Shown here: positions 9,659 to 20,330 of the stretch, piece by piece
Numbering within the stretch: the stretch's first letter is position 1
Layout of the letters: each line of letters begins with the position of its first letter
Assembly: GCA_016098155.1 (NCBI GenBank)
Contig: JAAAJB010000186.1
Location: 1 to 56,411, forward strand
Direction: 5' to 3'
DNA from: Actinomortierella ambigua
Lineage: Eukaryota > Mortierellomycota > Mortierellomycetes > Mortierellales > Mortierellaceae
Length of the DNA stretch: 56,411 bases
Position numbers and translations under genes: made by a program
Notes under the pieces: generated by a model
Databases searched by the model: none
The model's input: only the letters and a program-made list of their open reading frames with translations
What the model was told of the DNA's origin: nothing

Positions 9659-12600
9659 ATGGCCGACGCCATGGACCATAAGAATCCGTGGTCCGCCTTC
9701 TCAACCTCGCATAGTAGCAGCCACGACCACTTTGGGCACCACTCTCAAGGCCAGCTCTTGAGAGAAGATGATCAGTCTATCGGCGCAACGGACAGCCATC
9801 CTCCTCAGGAAACAGTTTTATTTCCAGGCGAGCCTTTGGCGTCTCTGCACAACCACGAAATTGGCAATTCGCCGCATCAGCCATCCTTGGATAAACGCAT
9901 CTCTCCGGAAGAAAAGGGAGACGGGGCAACAAGTATAGGCGAAGAGGGCGTATCAGAGGGCGAGGTGGAGACAGCCCGGTACGGCCATCGTCTGCCAGAA
10001 CAACCTCACCAGCACCAGGAAGGATTAGACCATGAGGGCTGGAATCGACCTGCAGCAGCAGCAAAAACATTAAGTTCTTCAGAGCAACAAGAACAACAAC
10101 AACAGCAGCAGCAAGAGGAGGAGGGAGAGCTGCAGAAGCGCTCTCACACATCGTTGGCGGATTCGGCCGTTGCCTTTGTCGGCACAGACCGCGCAGCACT
10201 CCAGTCCACCACCATGGGCAGTACTGCACTGCTCGATCAGGGGCAAGACCTTTACCGGAGCGACTCGCTCGACTCTGACGTAGGCTTCGGGTCAGATGTA
10301 TGGCGCCCGTCGCTAGCATCCTCCTCCTCTCCAGCAGATGCGGAAGACAAGGTAACAAAACGCCTTCCCTTTGTTCCCCTTTCGCCTCCCCTCTCTCTCT
10401 CTCTCTCTCTCTCCCTTGTCAGCCCAGCCAGTTTGCGGGGAACCAATCGATCGAAAAAAAAAGGTCGCCCAGCCTCATTAGTGTTTGGGCAGTGGAGAAA
10501 CAAAAAAAAAAAAAAAGAACAAAGGGTTCGGTCGCACACTTCTACCCACTTGAAAGAGCGAGAAGCTTGCGAACGACTTCTTCGGACCCGAATTGTTTCC
10601 ATCAACCGACTTGCCCCATTCGCACATTCATTCTCTTGCACATTGACCTGTTTGTCACTCCTCTGCCTTTCTTCTGTCCCACTTTTCACTTTGCCCTTCG
10701 TTTGGTTGTGCTTATCCACTCTTCTCGTGTTCTCATCCCGTGTCCCCCTGTCCTCCCCCCTACTCCGTCCTTCTCCCTTTGTGTCGCCTGCCCACCCCAC
10801 CATCGTCGAAACAAAAGGGCAAAAGTTCACCCTTGGCTCAACGACATCGAGACCCAGCTGCATTGACAACGGCAGCTACACCACCACAGTACACACTTGT
10901 AAACCGCCAATTTCACTCCACACACTCCTTTGTTTCCCAGCTCATATCCATTCATTATTGTTCACTAAAAGTTGCACTCGCCTAACACAGCTAGTCTTCC
11001 GACTCTCTCTCTTATTTGAAAAACTCCCACAAAGGACGATGTCTTGGAGCTGCTGGTCCAAAAGTTGCAGTCGGAAATAGCCGATACGCGAGCAACGGTG
11101 TTGGATCTTGAAAATCGATTGAGCGCGTAAGGAAACAAATAATATCGGCAACAACGACAGCCAACGATTCCTGGAGGATCAAGTAGAACGTTTTTGCTCA
11201 CTCCTTATTTTCGTTGCTGTTCATTTTTTTTTAATGACTCTCCTACCGTTTTCTCAGGGCCGAGAGTACTAACAAGCACATTGTGGAAGAGCTCAAAATG
11301 CTTCTGGCAGAGTAAGTCGGATTGATTCCTGTCCCTTCTCCTTCTTCCTTTCCATCCTACCCTTTCGCTCATACCCTCCTCCCTTTTGCTCACTCTGGTT
11401 TTTACCTTTACTCTCCACATGCTGGCCATTTTTTTTTTTTGGTGGCGAATGCATCTCTGAGACAAATCTCAGTTGTCCTGTTCTCCCCTTATTTTTGGCA
11501 AGTCATTTCACGCTGCTGCTCTCAATTGGAGTACACACACACACATGTTATATGAACGGATGGCATGCGCGTCTCTTTTGTCAGCGGCAGGGTTGCCCTT
11601 TGCCGGCTTGGCATTGCCCCGAAGCAAAAGACCGAGTCGCATGCCAAGGGGAGAGCAAAAGCACCCTTCCTCCTTCCCTAATCTCCCACTTTTCATGGCT
11701 TGACCCACAACAGACCGTGACCGAAATTGACGCTTGGCCAGCCGGTAGTACCAAGCGGCTCACTTCTCACCATCCCCGCGTCAACCAGTCGCAACACCCC
11801 TTCTCCCCAACAACAACAAGAGCGACCCTTTTTTAGTTTGTTTCCCAATGACAAATATGTTTTTGTGCTGTGTCCTCCCCCCCCTCCCCTTTCAACTTTG
11901 CCTCTCTACACCTTGGCCCTCAGGATGTTATTTTTGTTATTTCAGGCCTGCTTCCCTCGGCCCTCGACCCTCCACAGCAATACCACCAACTGCATGGTTT
12001 GCCTTTGGTCAATGATGGCAGAACTCCATCGTACTGGACCAGCTTGTTCGTGTAATCGAAGCATTTTTTTTCATGGAGCGGAGTGCCTTATTTCTAGGTG
12101 CATTGACCCCATTCGATGATGTGCTGCCAAAGATAAGGATTTGAACCACACACAGACACATGCAACGCACGCACACATCTAAAAAAAACAACAACAACGA
12201 AGAGTCTCACTCACCCCTTTTGTCTCTGACTTTGCAACTCTATAGCGCCGAGGGGACATTGATCGGATCAGACGACTCTGACGGAGGAGGAGACCACGGC
12301 GCTGCTGGAAGTGCGCTAAAGGGGATGGAGGAGGATGCCAATGTGGTTTACAACCGGATATGCAATGCTCTTCAGACCTTGATCACGGACGCACAGATTG
12401 CACTGGCACGCACATCCACCAACACCAACACCACTGCTTCAGCGTCGGGGTCGACCCATGCGCTCCCGCTGGCTTCGTCATCCTCATCTTTGGCGTGTTC
12501 AACTTCAGGCCGGTGTAATTGCCCGCCCTATCAGCATCGTCTGTACTCGACGAGCGGCAACCTGCTCCTACCCAACGGCGGTAGTGGTGCAAAGTCGTCC

Positions 12601-14292
12601 TCCATCTCATCTCAAACCGACCCTCGTGGCTATGGACTAGACGACAAGGACCATCCTCATTCTCATCAACACCACCTCTCTCACAACAACTCTTTGCAAC
12701 CACCAACAACAACAACATCGCGCGGATCAAGGTTCACCTCGCGTCGCAGCTCCTTAGCACCTCCACATCTTTACGTCGCACGCGGCCCAGGCTCTTCATT
12801 ATACCCACCTGCACCGGTCCATCCGTACCTGACCACGGCGGCCCAGCAGCAATCAGAAGAGTTTTCAAGGATACGATGGAAGGAGAAGCAACAGGAACAA
12901 TATGATCGGTACCGTCGCTCGTGCGATCGTGTAACGCTGGAGCTCGAGCTGCTTCTTCGCGATACCTGGAGGGCCGTGTATGACGAGGAAGCAGAGGCGC
13001 AACATGCACAGCAACAACTACAACAACAACAGCAACAACAACAACACTATCAACAACAACACTATGAACAGCAACAACATTTATTCTCGTGGAAACAGCA
13101 GCGAGCTAGTCGCCAGCATTCTCGATCATACCCATTCTCCTCGTTATTATCATCACCCTCTTCAGGCGCATCCACCGTCGTTCCTTCTCTGGCTGGCTCG
13201 CCCACGGCCGCCAATGCGCCGATGACCGCGCAGGGGTATGAAGGCGAGAGCGACAAGCTACCACTGACATCACCATCACAACAACAACAACAGCAACAGG
13301 ATATTTCGGCCAAGGCCCAAGCTATGAAGGCTCGCCTAGAAAAGATACAGCGGCTCCAGCGTCAGTACCTCTCCTTGTCCCAAACCGCCTACGGCGACAT
13401 GGACGAGAACAACATCACGACTTTTAGCAAGCCCCTTCACCCACTCGAACATCACCACCACCACCAACATCAATACCAATACCACTCGAACATCAAGAGT
13501 CCCAGCAGTAGGAATAGTAGCAGTAGTAGTACTAGCAGCAGTCGGACCATAACATCCATGCCGATGGCATCCTCCTCCTCCTCAACCGCTCTCCCAACCT
13601 GTCGACGACCCACCCCCACACGGACCGTGGCCACGATGCCAGACTCATCACGGCACCACCATGACCATGACCAGACCCTCCTCGTGGTCCAGCTCTACCG
13701 TCTCTGGCGCCAGACCGCGCTCCGGGCGCGACTGATGCACACCCTCACGACCCTGGCCGAGCTGCTGCTCGCGAGCTGGGTCCTGCTCAAGCTGGCCCAG
13801 TACGTGCTGACGGCCTGTGGGGTCCAGTACCGGCAGGGCTGGAACGATCTGCAGCGGTACTTGTATGGGGATCGCGAGGGAGCGGCGGCAGCGACGGCCA
13901 AAGAACTGTATTTGCGGATACGGGCCGATAGCGCGCGGCGGCGGCGGTTGGTCGAGTGGCGCCGCAAGAGTCTTTTGTCGGCGAGGTGGTTGGCGCGTTG
14001 GCTGACGCTGGATCTTTCTCGTGATGGTGCTGGTGGTACTGGTGCTGGTGCTGGTGCTGGTGCTGGTACTGGTACTATTGCTGGTGCTGCTGCTGACGCC
14101 CTGGTGTCGTCGATCTCTCAGGCGGCGGTACAGGACGAGGAAATCCAGAGCCGGGCGATGAGGGCCATGATAGCGTATCCGAGTAGCCGTATGCTCACGG
14201 ACCCGGTCCGGCGCGTCGCGGGGCATGTAGTCTCAGGCTTGTTGCTGGCGCTGGTCGTCAATCAAGCGAAACGTCTGAGTCGGCGGTTGTAA
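9659..14292 (+). CDS. Large low-complexity coiled-coil membrane protein, function unknown
   Basis: Four exons, 9659-10351, 11035-11126, 11258-11311 and 12246-14292, keep phase and give 961 aa. Residues 1-230 are Ser/His/Gln-rich. Exons 2-3 encode an amphipathic coiled coil starting DDVLELLVQKLQSEIADTR. Next come an EDANVVYNRICNALQTLI helix, polyQ, polyS and His-rich tracts, and a charged helix around residues 680-720. The C-terminal ~200 residues are better conserved in character. They include a hydrophobic segment (LAELLLASWVLLKLAQYVL), many Arg/Trp residues, and a final hydrophobic stretch (VSGLLLALVV) ending in a basic tail. A GA/GT dipeptide run comes from a GCTGGT repeat. The architecture suggests a coiled-coil protein anchored in an internal membrane by its C-terminus. 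I do not recognise the family. Intron 3 is long (934 nt) and might hide a further exon. Confidence 0.7.
14026..14095 (+). repeat. GCTGGT/GCTGCT coding microsatellite
   Basis: A hexanucleotide-like run inside the last exon of the 9659 gene encodes alternating Gly-Ala and Gly-Thr. It stays in frame, so it is tolerated as a flexible linker between the two conserved C-terminal blocks. Confidence 0.8.
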
Positions 14293-14317
14293 AAAAAAAA
14301 AAAAAAAAAAAAAAAAG
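14291..14317 (+). repeat. A27 homopolymer overlapping a stop codon
   Basis: The TAA stop of the 9659-14292 gene forms the first bases of a run of 27 adenines, so the 3'UTR starts with genomic poly(A). Confidence 0.9.
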
Positions 14318-14938
14318 GTTCAATATCACTTTGATTGTTTTTATTTGTTGAGTGGATACAAGAAATAAGGTGTGTTTTAAAAGACAGGTGGGGGCCCCAG
14401 CTCTCTTGGTACCTGTCCGCCTTTTTTTTTTTTTTTTATCTCTCTCTCTCTCTCTTTCTTCCTCCACATACAACAAACACCTCCATGTACCTTTTTTTTT
14501 TTTTCTGTTAATGACCCGGACGCCCTTCTATCCTTTTTGTTATGTAAAGTTCTTCCGACCGTTAAATGTAATATGCCTTTCAATATCATAATCAACAGCG
14601 CTCAAATAGTATCTTGAGGGTCCCACGCGGGTACTTTTTCCAAAACAAGCATAAATAATAAACATCATAGGAGAGCACCGACGATTTAATGTGTTGAGTC
14701 TGCATGGTTTTATTTGTTTCCAGACATGGAACAAAAGAGGGGAGGGGGGAGGAGAGAGTGAGAGATAGAGAGAGAGAGGGAGAGAGGGAGAGAGAGAGAG
14801 AGAGAGAGAGAGATGAGATTATGAGAAGAGTGAAAGTGAAAGGGGGTGAATGGTGTGGAGGAAATGAAGAAATTAAGGGCTCTGTGTGGAGATGAAATAC
14901 ATCTAGGAAAGAGGGAAGGGGTGAGGGGGGGGGCTATG
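14293..14938. other. Convergent intergenic region
   Basis: Spacer between two convergent genes. It contains poly(A) and poly(T) runs, a CT run near 14440 and a GA microsatellite at about 14755-14812. I see no gene. AATAAA-like motifs at 14650-14665 may serve 3'-end formation. Confidence 0.6.
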
Positions 14939-17107
14939 TTACAATGCGCCGGCGATGACACGGAAACGACGAGAGACGGTCTCGTAACGGTCAATAATCC
15001 GGCTGTTGGCAGGGAAATCCCAGCCTTCATCCATTGGCGGCATCTCGTCCGGCAGGAGCAGCACCGGGGAGGAGGAGCTGTCGTCGTTCTCCTCGTCGCC
15101 ACCGGACGACTTTGTTTGGGTGGTGGTCGGTGACATGACCTCGACCACGAGCATCTGGACCCGCAGGCGGTAATTGGCAATCGGCAACCGTTCGTCGACC
15201 TGGAGATACATAAACATCGTCTGTGCTGGAATATTGCGCGCCAGCGTCGATGCCACCTCGAGCGTCTGGTCCCGGATCAGATCGATCTTGACTTTGGCCT
15301 GGATCGAAGCCCGCGAGCTTTCGATCCCCGTGTCGTCCATGTTGTTGTACAGACTGCCTGGGTGCGCCGCATTCCATGTCCTTTGCCAGAGCTCCGCCCT
15401 CTCCAGCCAGTCCACCACACGCTGCGGTACCTTCCATGAGATGGTGTACGGCGACTTTGTGACCACGACCTGATGCATCCCAAACGTGTGATCAATGTCC
15501 AGTGGCGGGTCGATCCCGGGGAACTCGCGCCGCATCTCCTCTGGCATAAACTCGTAAGGGTGGTGGTCCCGGCGGTCCCATGGAGATCCATACAGAGACG
15601 AGGAGGCGTCGTCTTCCGAGGCATGCAAAGATGGCTTTTGTTGCTTTTGCCGTTGCTGTTGCTGCTTTTGTTGCGATGGTGATGATCGTTGGTTCCCATT
15701 AGGCGAGCGAGTAGAGGTGTGGTCATTGTTGTTACTGTTGGATGAAGATGACGACCATGGGCTACTTCCTCGAGGGACCTTACGTGATCCATGCGCAATG
15801 CTGATCTCAGACCGCCGAAGAATGATCCGTTTCTCCGATGGCGGGTTTTGGTGTTGTTGTTGCTGTTGTTGCTGTTGTTGCTGTTGTTGTTGTGATGATG
15901 GCGATGGTGATGGCGATGATGTCGATGACTGGTGCTGCTGTTGCTGTTGCTGATTATCGTGTGATGCGCTATCTTGCTGAATTGTTGGTGATGTTTCGGT
16001 TTCTGCGTCCGCCCCAGCAGGAGTTCCTGACGGGGAGGACGAGGATGACGATGCACCACCACCACTCGCGGCCGAGGAAGAAGCCATTCGAGACTCGACT
16101 GAGACCTGGTCCTGACTCCGCCCACGGTAAAGCTCCAGGACAAGTTCATACGAGATGCCCTCCTGGATCTTGGCAGGGACCCACACGCTCGTCGAGCCCT
16201 TGATGAAGGGGATGAACCGCCTGAGCGAGTACATCTTTCGGTTCGTCTTTGCATTGACCAGCACAATATCGACCGTCGTATCCGCCGGTAGCTGGCTGGC
16301 ATACTTGCGAGACCATTTCACCGTCTGAGTCGAACCAGCTTGCCATACCGTCTTTGGGTTGGGGAGCAAGATCAACGAAGCTTTGTTGGAGGATGAGGAA
16401 GAGGAAGAAGAGGAGCCAGAAGAAGGTGCTTTGGCAACTCTCGGAGCACTTCCTTTGTGAGTTGCTTCTGCGGGCGCAGTGTTCTCTGTGGTGCCTTTGG
16501 GCTCATCTCCTTTGGGGGAGACTGCACGTTTCCTCAACTTTGAAGGGGTATTGGGTACGGTTGCCGACGTTGATGAGGCTGCTTGTGCTGCTGCATCTGG
16601 GACAAAATGGTCAAACCGCCGTCTCCTCCGTGTAGCTGCAAGGGGAAAGAGGGTTGCATCCTTTGACTGTTGTTGTTGTTGGTACTGTCGTTGTTGACCC
16701 AATACGCTGGCAGCATTGCTGCTACCTGCTACTGCTGCTGCTGCTGCCACCACACCCGAGTCCTCGTCAGAGCGCTTGGTTAGCCGACTGGGGCTCTTGT
16801 TCTTGTTCTTGTTCTTGTCCTTTTTGGATTGCTGCTTGTCACTGTGGCTGCTGTGATCATTGCTGTGTTTGTTTTTTTTGTGTTGTGCAAGCTGAACAGT
16901 CCGTGGAACATCGTCGTCGGCGTAGAGGGCCACGGACCCAAAGAGTGGCGGTGTCGACTCGCGACGGCGCGCTGCAGCAGAAGTACTGGCTGCGGGTGTA
17001 TTGGGATCCACGGGCGATGCATGGGCGTGCGAGATGGTCGAAGAAAGGGCGAGCAGGGCGGAGGCCAGACTGGTGCTCAGAAGGAGCACAGGCTGGGTGA
17101 TCTTCAT
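14939..17107 (-). CDS. Secreted protein with two Kre9/Knh1-like domains
   Basis: A single-exon gene of 722 aa. I chose the ATG at 17107, not an upstream in-frame one, because it gives a clean signal peptide with predicted cleavage after AHA (residue 30). Everything upstream is CT-repeat. Residues 245-330 match the Kre9/Knh1 N-terminal fold (NPKTVWQAGSTQTVKWS, later TSVWVPAKI and YELVLELY), a family tied to beta-1,6-glucan assembly and GPI cell-wall proteins. After a 200-residue Gln/Ser-rich linker, residues from about 540 repeat the pattern (VVVTKSPYTISWKVP, IDLIRDQTLEVASTL, NYRLRVQMLV), a divergent second copy. Dibasic KR sites at residues 111-112 and 193-194 and an Arg5 run at 160-164 suggest Kex2-type processing. 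There is no C-terminal GPI signal, so it is probably released or non-covalently wall-bound. Confidence 0.75.
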   Translation of the reverse strand: MKITQPVLLLSTSLASALLALSSTISHAHASPVDPNTPAASTSAAARRRESTPPLFGSVALYADDDVPRTVQLAQHKKNKHSNDHSSHSDKQQSKKDKNKNKNKSPSRLTKRSDEDSGVVAAAAAVAGSSNAASVLGQQRQYQQQQQSKDATLFPLAATRRRRRFDHFVPDAAAQAASSTSATVPNTPSKLRKRAVSPKGDEPKGTTENTAPAEATHKGSAPRVAKAPSSGSSSSSSSSSNKASLILLPNPKTVWQAGSTQTVKWSRKYASQLPADTTVDIVLVNAKTNRKMYSLRRFIPFIKGSTSVWVPAKIQEGISYELVLELYRGRSQDQVSVESRMASSSAASGGGASSSSSSPSGTPAGADAETETSPTIQQDSASHDNQQQQQQHQSSTSSPSPSPSSQQQQQQQQQQQQQHQNPPSEKRIILRRSEISIAHGSRKVPRGSSPWSSSSSNSNNNDHTSTRSPNGNQRSSPSQQKQQQQRQKQQKPSLHASEDDASSSLYGSPWDRRDHHPYEFMPEEMRREFPGIDPPLDIDHTFGMHQVVVTKSPYTISWKVPQRVVDWLERAELWQRTWNAAHPGSLYNNMDDTGIESSRASIQAKVKIDLIRDQTLEVASTLARNIPAQTMFMYLQVDERLPIANYRLRVQMLVVEVMSPTTTQTKSSGGDEENDDSSSSPVLLLPDEMPPMDEGWDFPANSRIIDRYETVSRRFRVIAGAL
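15650..15965 (-). repeat. CAG/CAA trinucleotide tracts coding for polyglutamine
   Basis: Interrupted CAG/CAA runs within the Kre9-like gene encode a Gln/Ser/Pro linker between the two conserved domains. Opposite-strand GTT/GCT reading frames here are shadows. Confidence 0.8.
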
Positions 17108-19014
17108 GGGGGTGGGGGGTGGAGCAGTGAGAACAGAGAAGGAAGGGAGGGGGAGGACAGACGGACTAAGGAATAAAGATGGTCCAGTATAGGCGAAAGG
17201 AAGAAGAAGAGAGAGGGAGAGAGAGAGAAAAAAAAAGAGTAGAAGGAGTAGGTAATGGGTCGGATGGAGGAGAGAGAGATGCAATCAAAGAAAGAGAGAG
17301 GGAGAGAGAGAGAGAGAATGAATGAATGTCCAACAGAGGCGCTGGGTAGGAGAATGTGTGTTTTGGGTGTATGACCCCGACAAAGGTACAGGCACTGGGT
17401 AAGCAGCGCCAGCGATATGTGTGTTATAAAAAGCCCAGTATTGGAATAAGGTTGGTACAAAGGGGAGAAAATTAGCAGAGTGGCAAATGCAATACGGGCA
17501 AGTCTGGGATTGGGGTTGCTGTTGCTGTTGTTGTTGCTGTTGTAGCTGTTGCTGCTGCTGCTGCTGTGGTGGGCGGACGTCGCATTCGAAAGAGAAAGAA
17601 GACACGGGAGAGAAATCAGACAAGGAAGGAAGGAGGGGTCTCGGAGAAGAAGGGTTGCAACGGGAGGCGGTTGGATGAGGACCAGAACCAGAACGGAGAG
17701 GGGGTCGTAAAAGAGAACGAATAACTGCCGTGGGCAAAGGAAGGGGAAATGAAAAACAGCGAGCAACGAAAAAGGGTGAGTGTGCAAAGCAAGAAGAGGA
17801 AGAAGAGAAGAAGAAGAAAAAAAAAGGGGAGTTTTGGAAATAGATATACTCCCTCCTCTACCTCCTCCCTCATGTCACACACTGCGCTTTCGCCCACTAC
17901 CCCTGTAGTGCCTGTGTCCATCATCTTGCAGTATCCCCCCGGCGTGGCGTAGAAAAGATGAGCCTGCAAGGTACGTAGCAGTGGCAAAAATGTTTTTTGA
18001 GTTTTTTTTTTTTCTCCGTTCGTCCCACACTCATCTTTTTTTGTGTCTTTCTTTCGTCGATTCTTATGAGCGCGTGTGCGGCGTGCGTGCGTGCGTGCGA
18101 GGTGGCCGAGTCCGGATCCACAGCCCAGTGGGCATTGTCGCGATTTTGGCTAAACTTGAGAGAAAAAAAGGCTGAATCGTAAGGTGCCCCAAGGTGTCCA
18201 ACTGAACATCATTCTTCTTGTACGGCCCGGCAGAGACAGGGAACGGGGCAGGGAGAGAGAGAGAGAGAGAGGGGAGGGGGAAAACCCACCACCTTGCTCA
18301 GAATTCACCCGAAATGGCTGCTGACACGTTTTGTTGCCTCGGGCCTCTTTCGTGCTACATGGTAATTTATCTTCCTCCACTCTCCTTGCCCTTCAAGGGG
18401 CCAGGGGGGGAAGAGATAATTTGCAGAGTAAATTAGATGTGAGTGTGCGGCATTGGTTGGTTGGTTGGTTGTCGCTTTGGCTCCTCCTCCTCCTCCTCCT
18501 TGCCCCTCGTAGGATCTCTAAATGATCCTAACTACGGTGTCGTTGTTTGGCTCTTTGGAAACCCTTGAATTGCCTTGTACCTGTGCCCCAACAACATCAT
18601 TGTCCTTTCCCGCCAGCCTGCATTGCTCTAGCCGCTCTTGACAGGTGGTCTGAATGGTCCATTACACATGGTGCTTGAAAAGGATTGCAGTCGGCGCAAG
18701 TTGGACTCGATGCAAGTACAGTATGTCAATATCGCACCTCAAAGGCTTGATCTCTCAAGTTGAGCTTATTATTGCATCTAGCATTGGCATCTCGTCGCTA
18801 TCTTGCTCCATCATTGCCCGAGGTTACTCCCCATCTCTTTCTCCCTCGTGCGACAGTCCATGTGGCTGAATCTCGATCGTAGACCGCAGTAACCTTTGCA
18901 AACACCGTTCATGAGTTGCGCAGGACACAAAAGTGTGAGAGCACAAAACAGAAAGGGCCCTTGTTTTGTGGTGCTCCGCCCCCCCCCTCTCTCTCTTCTC
19001 AGTACATACCAGAT

Positions 19015-19048
19015 GTCAGTCAATCAGTCAGTCAGTCAGTCAGTCAGT
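19015..19048. repeat. CAGT tetranucleotide microsatellite
   Basis: About eight copies of CAGT, with one variant CAAT unit, in intergenic DNA. Confidence 0.9.
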
Positions 19049-19117
19049 GAAATGAGAGACGGGTCTTCCCGCGATCAAGATAGCTACTGATGACGTTCCT
19101 GGTGACAACCTCGCACC

Positions 19118-19162
19118 TATATATATATGATGTATATATATATACGAATATATATATAAATA
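19118..19162. repeat. Alternating TA tract
   Basis: Three TA runs separated by GATG and CGAA. It is self-complementary and could extrude as a cruciform. Confidence 0.85.
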
Positions 19163-20330
19163 TGTGTGAAGGTGGTCGAGTATATGAAAGCGCAGAGAAG
19201 CAACCTTTGTCCAGGCTTAGTCAGGCTTGCTCCGTGTAGGCCGACGGTGGTACTTTGTGTTCCTTCCTCTACTCAATGATATGGCCTCCAAGACCTCCTT
19301 GCCTGCTGACCTCCTGTTGTGACACAGTGTGAGTGTGGAGAATCCATCCGGAGAACTGGAGTCTCACACCAATTCCTAATTGATCCGTGAGATAGAGAAG
19401 AAGAAGCGTTCCTCTCTATTATTTTTTTTTCTTTTTCTTTTTGGTTGGCTGTTGAAATATAAAGGTATGGTTGGAATATCACCCCACGTTTAGTGCCTTG
19501 TCTGCACAGGAACCAGCAGACTCGGAGTGGAGGAGGGTACATTTCCGTCTTGCTTGACGAAGTTACAGGTTCTTACCACTACGGGGCAGCGCTTTTGGCG
19601 CCTTAGAGTGGCAGATCAGACATAATTCAAGCGAGTCTTTCTTAGGGGAAAAAAACGAGTCCCAAGTCACCGTCTCCTTTTAAGGCCGAGAGGCCTGAAT
19701 TTCCTCCGCGATCCGTTATATTGAGGGATCTAAATTCACTTTTTTGTACCAAACATTTATATCGAGTCACGGAAGAGGTCGGTCCCGCACATGTGGCTTT
19801 TAAGTCAATGATCCATGTGGGATATTTGCTCATGGACCTGCGTGCTGGCGCAAACAACCCTCTTCAAAGGCCCGTAACAAAAAACAAAAAACAAAGCAAC
19901 ATCCGGAGAATATATGGGTTGGAGTGAGCATGGACGGCCCCTTCCCCTTTCGTTGCTTCTCGCGCTCCTCGCATCAGTATGACTCTCACAATACCAACCA
20001 ACCGATGATAATGAACAAACAAAATCCAAACATGTAATCCAATTTTTACTTGTTGAAGAAAGAAAAAAAAAGGTATTATTGTGTGAAGAAACCGCGCACT
20101 GGGCTTCGGTAGGAGGGGGGGGGGGTGTTTGTGTTTATAAACAAGAAAAAAAAACGTTGTACGTGTATTGGATTGAATGTATGCTTGCTTTCTGCCTCGT
20201 CGCTTTCTTCTTACTTTTTCACAACCCAACGACCAAGTCGTGAAACAACAACCTAGCGCACCTTCTTTTTTTTAAACAAAAATTATCATTTTTTTTTTTC
20301 CAAAAGAGCTGAATATTGTAATTGATTTTT

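Larger units (their letters stand above)
17108..20330. other. Long intergenic region, promoter of Kre9-like gene and spacer
   Basis: The first 700 bp are strongly purine-rich on the plus strand, so a CT-rich promoter or leader for the minus-strand Kre9-like gene. Further on are a CAG/CTG-like run at 17515-17570, homopolymers, a CAGT tetranucleotide repeat (19015-19048) and an alternating TA tract (19118-19162). Short ORFs at 19273-19542 and elsewhere show no domain. I see no supported gene. Confidence 0.6.

Noticed and set aside
10252..10869. ORFs on both strands across 10.3-10.9 kb
   Set aside because: They lie in intron 1 of the 9659 gene and consist of CT/GA repeat translation.
15650..16200. 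Long plus-strand ORFs opposite the Kre9-like gene
   Set aside because: They are shadows of CAG/CAA polyQ coding and show only VVAVV or CCCC runs.
17108..17284. An in-frame upstream start at 17284 that would extend the Kre9-like protein by 59 residues
   Set aside because: The extension is encoded by CT-repeat leader and would bury the obvious signal peptide at MKITQPVLLL.
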